Assembly (NCBI RefSeq): GCF_019977335.1
Contig: NZ_AP024653.1
Coordinates: 3,410,001-3,474,000 of the forward strand
Direction: 5' to 3'
Source of the DNA: Arthrobacter sp. NicSoilB4
Lineage (GTDB): Bacteria > Actinomycetota > Actinomycetes > Actinomycetales > Micrococcaceae
DNA: 64,000 nt
In this document: one piece after another, positions 43,301 to 51,072 of the stretch
Numbering within the stretch: position 1 is the first letter of the stretch
How the letters are laid out: each line of letters begins with the position of its first letter
Notes under the pieces: generated by a model
The model's database searches: none
What the model was told of the DNA's origin: nothing
What the model saw: the letters and a program-made list of their open reading frames with translations, nothing else
Program-made: the position numbers and the translations under genes

Positions 43301-44241
43301 GACTCGGTTCCCTTCGTGTCGGTCCGGCCGGTGAGCGCGAAGAACACGTCATCGAGGTCCGGGGTGTGGATGCTGAGGTCGTCCACCTCGAGGTCGGCCG
43401 TATCGAGGCGGTCCAGGACAGTGCGCAGCGCACCCACCCCGCCCTGGCTCGGCACGGTGAGTGAGAGCCCGGCGTCGTCGCGGGAAGACTCCTCAAGCAG
43501 GCGGGAGGCTGTGTCGAGCGCCGCGGCATCCGCGAACCGGAGCCGGATGTGGCCTCCGGGCACCAGGCGCTTGAGTTCGTCCGGCGTCCCCTCGGCGACG
43601 ATGCGGCCGCCATCGAGCACGGCGATGCGGTCCGCGAGCTCGTCGGCTTCGTCGAGGTACTGGGTGGTGAGCAGCACGGTGGTGCCGTCCGCGACGAGGC
43701 TGCGCACGATGTCCCACATGGTGTGGCGGCCGCGCGGGTCCAGGCCCGTGGTGGGCTCGTCGAGGAAGATGACACTGGGCGCCGAGACGAGGGTCATCGC
43801 GAGGTCGAGGCGGCGCCGCATCCCGCCCGAGTAGGTGGCGAGCGGCTTGCGGGCGGCGTCGGTGAGGTCGAACTGCTCCAGCAGCTCGGCCACCCGGGCC
43901 TTTGAGCGCTTCGCCCCGAGGTGTCGCAGCCGGGCCATCAGCAGGAGGTTCTCCTCACCGGTGAGGAGGTTGTCCACCGCGGAGAACTGGCCCGTAAGGC
44001 CGATCGCGGCGCGCACGCCGCCCGGATCGCGGACGACGTCGCAGCCGTTCACGAACGCCGTGCCGCCGCCTGGCCGGACAAGCGTGGACAGGATGTGCAC
44101 GGCGGTCGTCTTGCCGGCGCCGTTCGGGCCGAGCAGCGCGGTGACGGTGCCGGCGTCCACGGTGAGGTGGACGTCGTCGAGCACTACTTTCTTGCCGTAG
44201 GACTTGCGCAGCCCGCGGACTTGGATCGCTGGCGTGTTCAT
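43297..44241 (-). CDS. ABC transporter ATP-binding protein, DrrA type
   Basis: A 314-residue cytoplasmic ATPase with Walker A 'LLGPNGAGKTTAVHIL', signature 'YSGGMRRRLDLAMTLVSAP' and Walker B 'VIFLDEPTTGLDPRGRHTMW'. A C-terminal domain of about 80 residues is typical of DrrA. ATG 44241 (MNTPAIQVRGLRKSYGKK) has GAGGGGAA upstream; the frame continues to 44277 without homology. It energises the DrrB-type permease. Confidence 0.94.
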   Translation of the reverse strand: MNTPAIQVRGLRKSYGKKVVLDDVHLTVDAGTVTALLGPNGAGKTTAVHILSTLVRPGGGTAFVNGCDVVRDPGGVRAAIGLTGQFSAVDNLLTGEENLLLMARLRHLGAKRSKARVAELLEQFDLTDAARKPLATYSGGMRRRLDLAMTLVSAPSVIFLDEPTTGLDPRGRHTMWDIVRSLVADGTTVLLTTQYLDEADELADRIAVLDGGRIVAEGTPDELKRLVPGGHIRLRFADAAALDTASRLLEESSRDDAGLSLTVPSQGGVGALRTVLDRLDTADLEVDDLSIHTPDLDDVFFALTGRTDTKGTES

Positions 44242-44273
44242 GTGATTCGTTCCCCTCTGCTGGATGCCCCGGG

Positions 44274-45119
44274 TCACCGGGCGCGTTGGATGCTGATGTC
44301 GCTGGCCCGGGTCCGGGCACGCACGGCGACGGCCTGTTCCGACGCGCCGGGCGCGTGGTCACCTTCGAGTTCGTTGCGCACGTGCCCGTCCTTCGAGGAC
44401 AGGTCGAGCCAGGCGGGAACGCCGGGCCGCACGCCGATGGTGACCTGGCCAAAGCCGCTCTCCACCTGGATGGAACCGCGCGAGACTTCACCCAGGTGGA
44501 TGCTGCCGTACGCGGTCTTCGCCGCGACGGAGGCGAGCGCCTTCGTGATCTCGAGGTCGCCGTAGGAGAGCTTCGCGTCGACGTCGCCGCCGGACTCCCC
44601 GATCAGGACGCTGCCATGCGATGCCTTGAGGAGAGCGTCGCCGGTGACCGTCCCGATCCGGATCTGACCATGGTCGGCCGTGATCTCGGTTCCGCCCTCG
44701 GCAGTACCAACGGTCGCGTTGCCGTGCGAGGCACGCAGCCACAGGTCGCCGGTGGTATCGAGATCCACGCGGCCCATCGAGCTTTTAATGCGGGTCGCGC
44801 CGAGGCGTCCGACGGTGCGGACGCCGCCCACCGCGATCTCGGCGGTGAGCCTTGACCCGGCCGGCAGCTCGATCTTGACGTCGACCGACTCGGTGGGGCC
44901 GATCCAGCTGATCCGGGGCCGCGGGCCCTTGATGGTGACCCGCTGGCCGTCGAAGTCGACCGTGGTCTCCTCCGCGCCCCGGCGGTCCACAGCCTTGGCG
45001 GGGTTGGTGGGAGAGACGGTCACGACCGTGTCGGCGCGGTCACCGGCGAAGACGTCGATCGCGCCGACCTGCAGGTTGATGGCCAGGTCGATGGGGGCGG
45101 GGGTGTTGAAAGTGGGCAT
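44274..45119 (-). CDS. DUF4097 beta-helix protein
   Basis: A 281-residue protein of repeated short beta strands ('TRIKSSMGRVDLDTTGDLWL', 'NATVGTAEGGTEITADHGQI', 'KASHGSVLIGESGGDV') that build the DUF4097 right-handed beta-helix-like fold. There is no signal peptide or TM segment. In many actinobacteria DUF4097 proteins sit beside DrrAB-type exporters or regulators, as here. Function is unknown; a scaffold or envelope-stress role has been suggested by context only. Confidence 0.88.
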   Translation of the reverse strand: MPTFNTPAPIDLAINLQVGAIDVFAGDRADTVVTVSPTNPAKAVDRRGAEETTVDFDGQRVTIKGPRPRISWIGPTESVDVKIELPAGSRLTAEIAVGGVRTVGRLGATRIKSSMGRVDLDTTGDLWLRASHGNATVGTAEGGTEITADHGQIRIGTVTGDALLKASHGSVLIGESGGDVDAKLSYGDLEITKALASVAAKTAYGSIHLGEVSRGSIQVESGFGQVTIGVRPGVPAWLDLSSKDGHVRNELEGDHAPGASEQAVAVRARTRASDISIQRAR

Positions 45120-45209
45120 GCCGAAGTCTGCCTTTCTGTGGGTGTGTTTGTCCGGCCCCGCGGGACGGCGGGGTTTGTGGTTGGTTTGGTGGTGCTTGGG
45201 GCGGGCGGG

Positions 45210-45698
45210 TTAGCGCGCCCAGCCCGCGAAGTTGTCGCCGGTGCGCAGAGTGCGCTGCGCGGACCGTCGCTGCTTGGGTTGGAGGGCGGTGGCAACCGCG
45301 CGGACCAGCCAGGTGTTGACGGACAGTCCGTCTGCCGCGGCAGCCTCGTCCACCCGTGCCTTGAGGGCGTCGGGCAGGCGGAGTGTGGTGCGGGAGGTGC
45401 TCGCGTCGTCGAGGTCGAGGGGTGCGGCGGGACGATCGTCGTTGTCAGGATCGGTGTTCGGCTGGGTGACGACGAACTCGACGTCGCGTCCTCGCAGCCG
45501 CAGGTCCACCGAGCCGGGCGCGAGGTCCCGGGTGATCTCGCCGGCCGCGGCCGACAGGACATCGAGCAAAACGAGCCGCGTGGCGGCGTCCAGTCCCGCG
45601 GCGAGCCGCTCGGCGGCGGCACGGGTTTCCTCCGAGCCGTTCTCCGCGGCATCCACTAGCTGGCGTTGCAGGTCGGTGACGTACTGTCCGAGTTCCAT
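45210..45698 (-). CDS. HicB-like ribbon-helix-helix regulator
   Basis: A 162-residue protein. The N-terminal half is helical ('LVDAAENGSEETRAAAERLA'); residues about 106-150 are a ribbon-helix-helix 'SRTTLRLPDALKARVDEAAA' and 'GLSVNTWLVRAVATALQPK', like HicB antitoxins and Arc-type repressors. No HicA toxin gene is next to it. It is first in the DUF4097-DrrAB operon and its promoter carries a perfect palindrome, so it most likely represses that operon. The ATG is on the predicted transcription start (leaderless). Confidence 0.85.
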   Translation of the reverse strand: MELGQYVTDLQRQLVDAAENGSEETRAAAERLAAGLDAATRLVLLDVLSAAAGEITRDLAPGSVDLRLRGRDVEFVVTQPNTDPDNDDRPAAPLDLDDASTSRTTLRLPDALKARVDEAAAADGLSVNTWLVRAVATALQPKQRRSAQRTLRTGDNFAGWAR

Positions 45699-45704
45699 GC
45701 CACC

Positions 45705-45748
45705 ATAGTGACACCACAGTGGTGTCACGTCAAGGCATAGTGGTGTCA
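45705..45748 (-). promoter_or_regulatory. Leaderless promoter with embedded palindromic operator
   Basis: On the minus strand, -35 TTGACG (45728-45733) and -10 CACTAT (45705-45710) are 17 bases apart, and the start ATG is six bases after the -10. The perfect palindrome GTGACACCAC-A-GTGGTGTCAC (45708-45728) fills the spacer; a further half-site AGTGGTGTCA is at 45739-45748. Repression by the RHH protein is inferred. Confidence 0.75.
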
Positions 45749-45807
45749 GACGCGGTGGACGCGCGCGACCTGCGGCAATTTCCGGCGTCGGGGCCGATAA
45801 TCGAGGC

Positions 45808-46440
45808 ATGACGGCAGATTCGCAGACCCTTGCGGCGCTTGCCGCCTGTTACTCGTTGGGGGCTGTCGCGGTTTCCATTCTCCTCGTTGTCGCGCTGCAC
45901 AAACTCGAGCCGGAATTCGACCCCTCCTGGCGGATGCTCAGTGAATATTCGCTGGGCAAGTACGGCGTGCTGATGCGGATGGCATTCATCCTCGGCGGAA
46001 CCGCCGTCGCAGCTTCCGGCGTTGCCCTGTGGCCGCCCGCCGGTTTTCTGGCCGTCGGACTTCCCGTGGTTGCTCTTGGGCCGATCGGGGCGGTCTTCGT
46101 CGACACGGACCCGATCACTACGCCGCGGCCGGAGATCACGGGCCGCAGCAAGGTCCATGCCGGCCTCGGCTCGCTCTTCATCCTGGGGTTTCCCTTTGCC
46201 GCGACCTGCGCGGGAATCGGTGCGGCCACGCATTCGCCGGCCGGGCAAATTCTCGCGTGGGCGGCGATCATCCCGTGGGCGGGCCTGGCCTGGTTCCTGG
46301 GCGCGACGTTCCGGTTCGGCCAATCGGACTCGGTCGGGAAGCCTGAAGTACGCATCGGCTGGCCCAATCGCTTCAACATGCTGGCCTATCTGGCCTGGGT
46401 CACACTGGCATGCGGCCTGACACTGATCCAGGCCCTATGA
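45808..46440 (+). CDS. DUF998 membrane protein
   Basis: A 210-residue membrane protein with about six helices and the DUF998 pattern 'WRMLSEYSLGKYGVLMRMAF' then 'FVDTDPITTPRPEITGRSKV', with His in 'VHAGLGSL'. The family is of unknown function. The ATG is six bases after GATAAT with no leader. It is divergent from the RHH operon, and its promoter is close to that operon's half-site at 45739-45748, so it might share control. Confidence 0.85.
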   Translation: MTADSQTLAALAACYSLGAVAVSILLVVALHKLEPEFDPSWRMLSEYSLGKYGVLMRMAFILGGTAVAASGVALWPPAGFLAVGLPVVALGPIGAVFVDTDPITTPRPEITGRSKVHAGLGSLFILGFPFAATCAGIGAATHSPAGQILAWAAIIPWAGLAWFLGATFRFGQSDSVGKPEVRIGWPNRFNMLAYLAWVTLACGLTLIQAL

Positions 46441-46444
46441 CGTC

Positions 46445-46987
46445 CTAGTCCGGCGACCGGTGAAGGACAAAGATGCCGCCGTACGCGGGCTGGTCCGACC
46501 GCTGCCGGTCGCTGCCGGTGTAATCGTCCAGAACGGCGCCGATGCGCCGGATGAGGTCTTCGGTGTCCTGCCCGGAGAGATGCAGGACGAAGCGGGAGAG
46601 GCTGGTGAGCGCGTCCGGCCCGGCTTCCGCGAGCTCTTCCCGGAAGGCCTCGATCGGCGCCAGCGGGCCGCCGGGACCAGCGTCGCGCAGTGCCGTGTCC
46701 AGGTTCCAGGACCGCCCAGTGGAACGGTACGGCTTCTCCAGTGCGCCGCTCTCTCCGGTGCGGACGTCGGCGGGTTCAAGGAATCCGGCCGAGAGCAATT
46801 GCCGCACGTGATAGAGCACCGTCCCCGGGTCCTGGCCCAGCCGGTCGGCGAGTTGTTTGTTGGTCAGTTCATGGAGCCCGCACAGGCGGAGGATCCTCAG
46901 GCGCAGCGGATGGGCCAGCGCCTTGATCTCCCTGGCGCTGGCGGCGGGTTTTTTCTCGTTCGCGCCCGTCGCCCCTGCGTCCGTCAT
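46445..46987 (-). CDS. ArsR-type winged-helix regulator
   Basis: A 180-residue regulator with an ArsR/HTH_20 winged helix: 'IKALAHPLRLRILRLCGLHE' then 'TNKQLADRLGQDPGTVLYHV' and 'LLSAGFLEP'. No metal-binding Cys cluster is seen. The C-terminal part is helical and may bind a drug or dimerise. It is divergent from an MFS exporter gene; the 6-8-6 palindrome between them is a likely operator, so it probably represses the exporter. Confidence 0.88.
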   Translation of the reverse strand: MTDAGATGANEKKPAASAREIKALAHPLRLRILRLCGLHELTNKQLADRLGQDPGTVLYHVRQLLSAGFLEPADVRTGESGALEKPYRSTGRSWNLDTALRDAGPGGPLAPIEAFREELAEAGPDALTSLSRFVLHLSGQDTEDLIRRIGAVLDDYTGSDRQRSDQPAYGGIFVLHRSPD

Positions 46988-46994
46988 GTATCCA

Positions 46995-47014
46995 TTCTAC
47001 GATCTGATGTAGAA
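46995..47014. promoter_or_regulatory. Operator-like palindrome between regulator and MFS gene
   Basis: TTCTAC (46995-47000) and GTAGAA (47009-47014) form perfect arms around eight bases. The site lies 8 bases before the ArsR-type start and 48 before the MFS start, where it could control both. Confidence 0.6.
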
Positions 47015-47061
47015 ACTTCAACCACCTTGAATTTTCTCAATCAGTAGGGAATGGTTCACCT

Positions 47062-48312
47062 ATGACTAGTTCCACCGCGCAGGTGAAAGAACAGAGTGGT
47101 GCGCCCCTGGGTGCGTCCTACTGGAAGCTGTGGACCTCGTCCGGGCTGTCCAACCTTGCGGACGGCGTCTTCAAGATCGCGCTGCCGCTGCTGGCCATCC
47201 AGTTCACGCAGTCACCCACGCTGATCGCCGGGCTGAGTGTCGCAGCGACCCTTCCGTGGCTTCTCTTCGCCCTCACCGCCGGGGCGCTGGCCGACCGGCT
47301 GGACCGGCGCAAGCTTATGCTCTGGGCCAACCTCGGCCGCGCGATGTTGCCCGCGCTGCTGGTAGCCGGGATCCTGCTGGACCTAGGCTCCATCTGGGCC
47401 TTGTACGTTGTCGCATTGATGGTGGGTGTGGCTGAAACGCTCTACGACACCTCCGCCCAGTCGATCCTGCCCCAGATGGTGCACAGGGATCAGCTGTCGC
47501 GCGCCAACGGCCGGCTCTATGCCGTCGAGCTCACCGCAAACCAGTTCGTTGGGCCCCCGCTGGGCGGGCTGCTGGTGGCACTCGGCGTCGTCGCAGGCTT
47601 TGCCGCGCCGGCGGCACTGTGGCTGGCGGCCGTCGGTGCGCTGTTCCTGGTCCCCGGGACTTTTCGCACAGAGCGGGAGGTGAAGACGACCCTGCGGTTC
47701 GACATAGGTGAGGGTCTGCGGTTCCTCTGGAACCAGAAGATCCTCCGCACGCTCGCCGTGATGACCGGGGTGTTCAATTTCGCATCCAACGCGGCATTCG
47801 CGGTCTTCGTGCTGTTTGCCGTGGGCCCGGCCTCGGAGATGAAACTGTCCGAAGTGGGGTTCGGCCTGCTCCTGACGACCTCCGCGCTCGGCGCCTTCAT
47901 TGGCTCATTCCTCGCGGAGCGGGTGGAAGCCAGGCTGGGCCGGTCCAAGTCCCTGGCCCTCACGATCTGCGGGGGCGCACTGTTCGTAGGTGCGCCGGCC
48001 CTGACGAACAACCCCTACGTCCTTGGCCCGCTCTTCTTTGTGGGCGGCCTGCTGATTGTCCTTTGGAACGTCATCACCGTGTCCCTGCGCCAGCGCATTG
48101 CCCCCAACCGCCTGCTGGGCCGGGTCAACAGCGCCTACCGCCTGCTGGCCTGGGGCACCATGCCGCTCGGTGCGGCAGCGGGCGGCCTGCTCGCCCAATG
48201 GCTGGGACTGCAGGTCATGTTCGGCATCATGGGACTGCTGACCCTCGCGCTGCTCGGGCTGATGCCCATCCTCACGGACAAGGCGATTTCCGCGGCCGAC
48301 GTCGAATCTTAA
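47062..48312 (+). CDS. MFS efflux transporter
   Basis: A 416-residue twelve-helix facilitator of the MFS_3 (enterobactin/macrolide exporter-like) group. 'LWTSSGLSNLADGVFKIALP' opens helix 1, 'GALADRLDRRKLMLWANLGR' is the loop 2-3 motif, and 'VMVGVAETLYDTSAQSILP' (read with flanking residues) and 'LLGRVNSAYRLLAWGTMPLG' are typical. It is probably a drug or small-molecule exporter, controlled by the divergent ArsR-type protein. Confidence 0.9.
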   Translation: MTSSTAQVKEQSGAPLGASYWKLWTSSGLSNLADGVFKIALPLLAIQFTQSPTLIAGLSVAATLPWLLFALTAGALADRLDRRKLMLWANLGRAMLPALLVAGILLDLGSIWALYVVALMVGVAETLYDTSAQSILPQMVHRDQLSRANGRLYAVELTANQFVGPPLGGLLVALGVVAGFAAPAALWLAAVGALFLVPGTFRTEREVKTTLRFDIGEGLRFLWNQKILRTLAVMTGVFNFASNAAFAVFVLFAVGPASEMKLSEVGFGLLLTTSALGAFIGSFLAERVEARLGRSKSLALTICGGALFVGAPALTNNPYVLGPLFFVGGLLIVLWNVITVSLRQRIAPNRLLGRVNSAYRLLAWGTMPLGAAAGGLLAQWLGLQVMFGIMGLLTLALLGLMPILTDKAISAADVES

Positions 48313-48382
48313 GTTGCGCCGGACCTTCCGGCTGGTCCCCCTCGGCGCGTCACAGGAAAATCCAACGTCAAAAGCGCACAGT

Positions 48383-48871
48383 ATGAACATGAAATCGCTA
48401 CTCAGCGATGATGTCGTCGCCGTCCGTGGCGTCCTCACCGATACACACCCGGTTGATCTCCATGCTCTTGGGCTGGCCGGCGCAATTGACCGTCTGGCCC
48501 TTCCCCTCCGAAAACGCGGCACCGTGGTACATCTGGAGGCTCCGCACCACGGCATGGAAGTGGATCGACACTCCGCAACCCTTCTCTACCGGGCGGCGCA
48601 GGAGCTCCTGAGCAATGTCTATAAATTCGCTCAGGCGTCAGCCGTGACGGTCCGGCTCGGTTGTGTCACCCACGGCATGAGCCACGGCGTTCAGCTCAAA
48701 GTGACCGATGACGGCGGTGGTTTCGACGTGCCGGCAGCCATGGTTGGCCGGCACAGCGGCATGGGACTGCGGCTCATGCGCATGACCGTAGGCCTTGCTG
48801 GTGGAGAGGTGACCATCGATTCGTCCGCCGCCGCAGGAACGTGTGTGACGGTAGCACTGCCCTTGGACTAG
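48383..48871 (+). CDS. Orphan histidine-kinase-type ATPase domain
   Basis: A 162-residue protein made only of the tail of the DHp region ('TDTHPVDLHALGLAGAIDRL') and a HATPase domain: N box 'AAQELLSNVYKFAQASAVTV', G1 'VTDDGGGFDVP' and G2 'GMGLRLMRMTVGLAGG'. This is the NarL-type kinase arrangement without sensor region or phospho-accepting histidine. It is either a truncated kinase remnant or a stand-alone ATPase. No response regulator is next to it. Confidence 0.7.
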   Translation: MNMKSLLSDDVVAVRGVLTDTHPVDLHALGLAGAIDRLALPLRKRGTVVHLEAPHHGMEVDRHSATLLYRAAQELLSNVYKFAQASAVTVRLGCVTHGMSHGVQLKVTDDGGGFDVPAAMVGRHSGMGLRLMRMTVGLAGGEVTIDSSAAAGTCVTVALPLD

Positions 48872-49062
48872 CGCTGGTTCACGGACAACATCGGCTCCTC
48901 ATCGGCAGGCCGAAAAAGGTGCCAGGCCGCGAATGCCGCGGTCACCGCGACGGCTACCGCACCGGCAATCAGCCAGGCTTTCCCTGAAGCCGTCCGCCCC
49001 GACTTAGCTCCGGCGGGTGCCGGACCTGATCGGCCTGCACTTGTGGGTGGTGCCGTGCGCAT
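48868..49062 (-). CDS. Small single-helix membrane protein
   Basis: A 64-residue protein with a basic, Ala/Pro/Ser-rich N terminus, one TM helix ('AWLIAGAVAVAVTAAFAAWH') and a short polar end. ATG 49062 (MRTAPPTS) has GAGGAGG seven bases before it, better than the in-frame ATG at 49092. Its stop overlaps the HATPase gene's stop by four bases (convergent). No function is recognised. Confidence 0.6.
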   Translation of the reverse strand: MRTAPPTSAGRSGPAPAGAKSGRTASGKAWLIAGAVAVAVTAAFAAWHLFRPADEEPMLSVNQR

Positions 49063-49297
49063 GAGTGCCTCCTCGGTGTGGTGGATGCCCATAGCCTACG
49101 GCGCCAGGCGCCGTCGAAACAGGCCTCTCCCGGTCCGGATACCGAGGGTATCGATGAGGTCTTCGTGCAGCTCGAACCACGTACGGCACTCCCCGACACG
49201 GGCCCTGCCGGCGCAAGAAGGGCCGGACTTTCGTAGACTCTATGGAGATCCGACGTGACTCCCTCTGGAGGCACGCCCGCCACAGGAAGAGCCATCG

Positions 49298-50074
49298 ATG
49301 AAGATTATCGTCCTTGTAAAGGAGGTCCCCGACACCTACGGGGACCGAAAACTGAACCTTGAGACAGGCCTCGCCGATCGCGACGCCAGCGAGACGGTCA
49401 TAGATGAGATCGGCGAGCGGGCCCTGGAACTGGCGCTCACGTACGCCGACGCGAACGAAGGTACCGAGGTCGCAGTCCTCTCCCTCGCTCCCGAGGGCGC
49501 GACGGCAACGATCCGCAAGGGACTCGCGATGGGCGCAGGGAGCGCCACCCACATCTCTGACGAGGCGCTCCGGGGTGCGGATCTTGGACTGACCGCTGAA
49601 ACCCTCGCAGCAGCGATCCGCCGCATGGAATTTGACCTTGTGATCACGGGCAACGTCTCCACCGACGGATCCGGCGGCATGATTCCCGCGATGCTCGCGG
49701 AACTGCTCGAGGTGCCGCTGGCTACAGGCCTCAGCTCCGTGGAAATCGGCGACGGCGTCGTGTCCGGCGCCAGGCCCGTTGAATCCGGCGTGCAGCAGGT
49801 ATCGGCGGACCTGCCCGCGGTGGTTTCCATTACCGAGGCGCTTCCCGGGCCGCGCTTCCCCAACTTCAAAGGCATCATGGCCGCGAAAAAGAAGCCCGTT
49901 GAGGTGCTCACCCTCGCGGACCTCGGGGTCACCGCCGACAACCCGGACGCGGCGCGTTCGATCATGCTGACCGTCGCAGAGAAGCCTCCGCGCGCGGCGG
50001 GCGTAAAGATCACTGACGAGGGTGATGCCGGCGAGAAGCTCGCTGACTTCCTTATCGAAAACCGACTGGCGTAA
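49298..50074 (+). CDS. etfB: Electron transfer flavoprotein beta subunit
   Basis: A 258-residue ETF beta subunit. 'KIIVLVKEVPDTYGDRKLNL' begins the protein; 'VIDEIGERALELALTYADAN' and 'LAPEGATATIRKGLAMGAGS' contribute to AMP binding, and 'VSITEALPGPRFPNFKGIMA' matches the ETF beta signature region. It accepts electrons from flavin dehydrogenases as a heterodimer with EtfA. It is first of the etfB-etfA-cytochrome b unit. GGAAGAG lies before the ATG. Confidence 0.95.
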   Translation: MKIIVLVKEVPDTYGDRKLNLETGLADRDASETVIDEIGERALELALTYADANEGTEVAVLSLAPEGATATIRKGLAMGAGSATHISDEALRGADLGLTAETLAAAIRRMEFDLVITGNVSTDGSGGMIPAMLAELLEVPLATGLSSVEIGDGVVSGARPVESGVQQVSADLPAVVSITEALPGPRFPNFKGIMAAKKKPVEVLTLADLGVTADNPDAARSIMLTVAEKPPRAAGVKITDEGDAGEKLADFLIENRLA

Positions 50075-50086
50075 GGAACAACGGAC

Positions 50087-51070
50087 ATGACTGATTTCCC
50101 GCGTGACGCAATCCTCGTCGTTGTGGAAGCCCAGGCTTCCGGTGAACTCGAGAAGGCTGCAGCCGGACTCTTCGGCGCGGCCGCTGCCGCCGGCACGCCT
50201 GTTGCATTGGTCCTCGCAGCCCCCGGCACCGGGGGCGCCGCCGCCGCGGAGGCCGCAGCCCTTGGTGCCGCGCGCGTACTCATCGCCGAGACTCCGGAGC
50301 CTTCCGCGCTTGGAGTGCCGGGCGTTGACGCGCTGGCCGCCGCTGCCGAGCACGTGCAGCCGGACGCGATCCTGATTTCGCACTCCCTGAATGGGCGCGA
50401 CCTTGCCGGCCGGTACGCTGCCCGCTCGCGGTCAGCGGTTTCCGTCGATGCGATCGGTGTCTCACGTGATGACGAGGGCGTCGTGGCCCACCACTCCGTC
50501 TATGGCGGCGCCTACAACGTGACGTCCACGGCCACGTTCGGGGCGCCCGTCATCACGGTCCGCCAGGGCTCCATCGAGGCACGCGCTGCGGCCCAGCCGG
50601 AAGCGTCGGAGACCCTGGCCGCGACGTCCTCCGGGAAGCCGGCCGCGCGCATTGATTCGTTCGAGGAGGTAGTTGCCTCCACCTCGCGGCCCGAGCTGCG
50701 CGGTGCCGCGAAGGTTGTCGCGGGCGGCCGCGGCCTCGGGTCGGAGGAACAGTTCGCCCTCGTGGGACAGCTCGCCGACACCCTCGGCGCTGCCGTTGGC
50801 GCCTCGCGTGCCGCCGTGGATGCGGGCTACATCCCGCAGTCGCATCAAGTCGGCCAGACCGGGGTTTCTGTGTCATCACAGCTGTACATCGCACTGGGCA
50901 TTTCCGGCGCAATCCAGCACCGGGCGGGCATGCAGACCGCAAAGACCATCGTCGCCATCAACAAGGACGGGGACGCGCCGATCTTCGAGATCGCCGACTT
51001 TGGTGTGGTGGGCGACGTCTTCAAGGTTGTACCCCAGCTGATCAGCGCCCTCGAGGCCCGGAAGAAGTAG
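50087..51070 (+). CDS. etfA: Electron transfer flavoprotein alpha subunit
   Basis: A 327-residue ETF alpha subunit, 12 bases after etfB. The C-terminal FAD domain has '[20 protein letters not shown]', '[20 protein letters not shown]' and '[20 protein letters not shown]', with '[20 protein letters not shown]' at the end, which is the ETF alpha signature. All FAD contacts seen in ordinary ETFs appear present, so it is probably a normal housekeeping-type ETF rather than a bifurcating one (inference). Confidence 0.95.
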   Translation: MTDFPRDAILVVVEAQASGELEKAAAGLFGAAAAAGTPVALVLAAPGTGGAAAAEAAALGAARVLIAETPEPSALGVPGVDALAAAAEHVQPDAILISHSLNGRDLAGRYAARSRSAVSVDAIGVSRDDEGVVAHHSVYGGAYNVTSTATFGAPVITVRQGSIEARAAAQPEASETLAATSSGKPAARIDSFEEVVASTSRPELRGAAKVVAGGRGLGSEEQFALVGQLADTLGAAVGASRAAVDAGYIPQSHQVGQTGVSVSSQLYIALGISGAIQHRAGMQTAKTIVAINKDGDAPIFEIADFGVVGDVFKVVPQLISALEARKK

Positions 51071-51072
51071 CG

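Noticed and set aside
45210..45698. A HicAB toxin-antitoxin module
   Set aside because: The RHH protein resembles HicB, but no small HicA-type double-stranded RNA-binding toxin gene is adjacent, and the gene heads an exporter operon.
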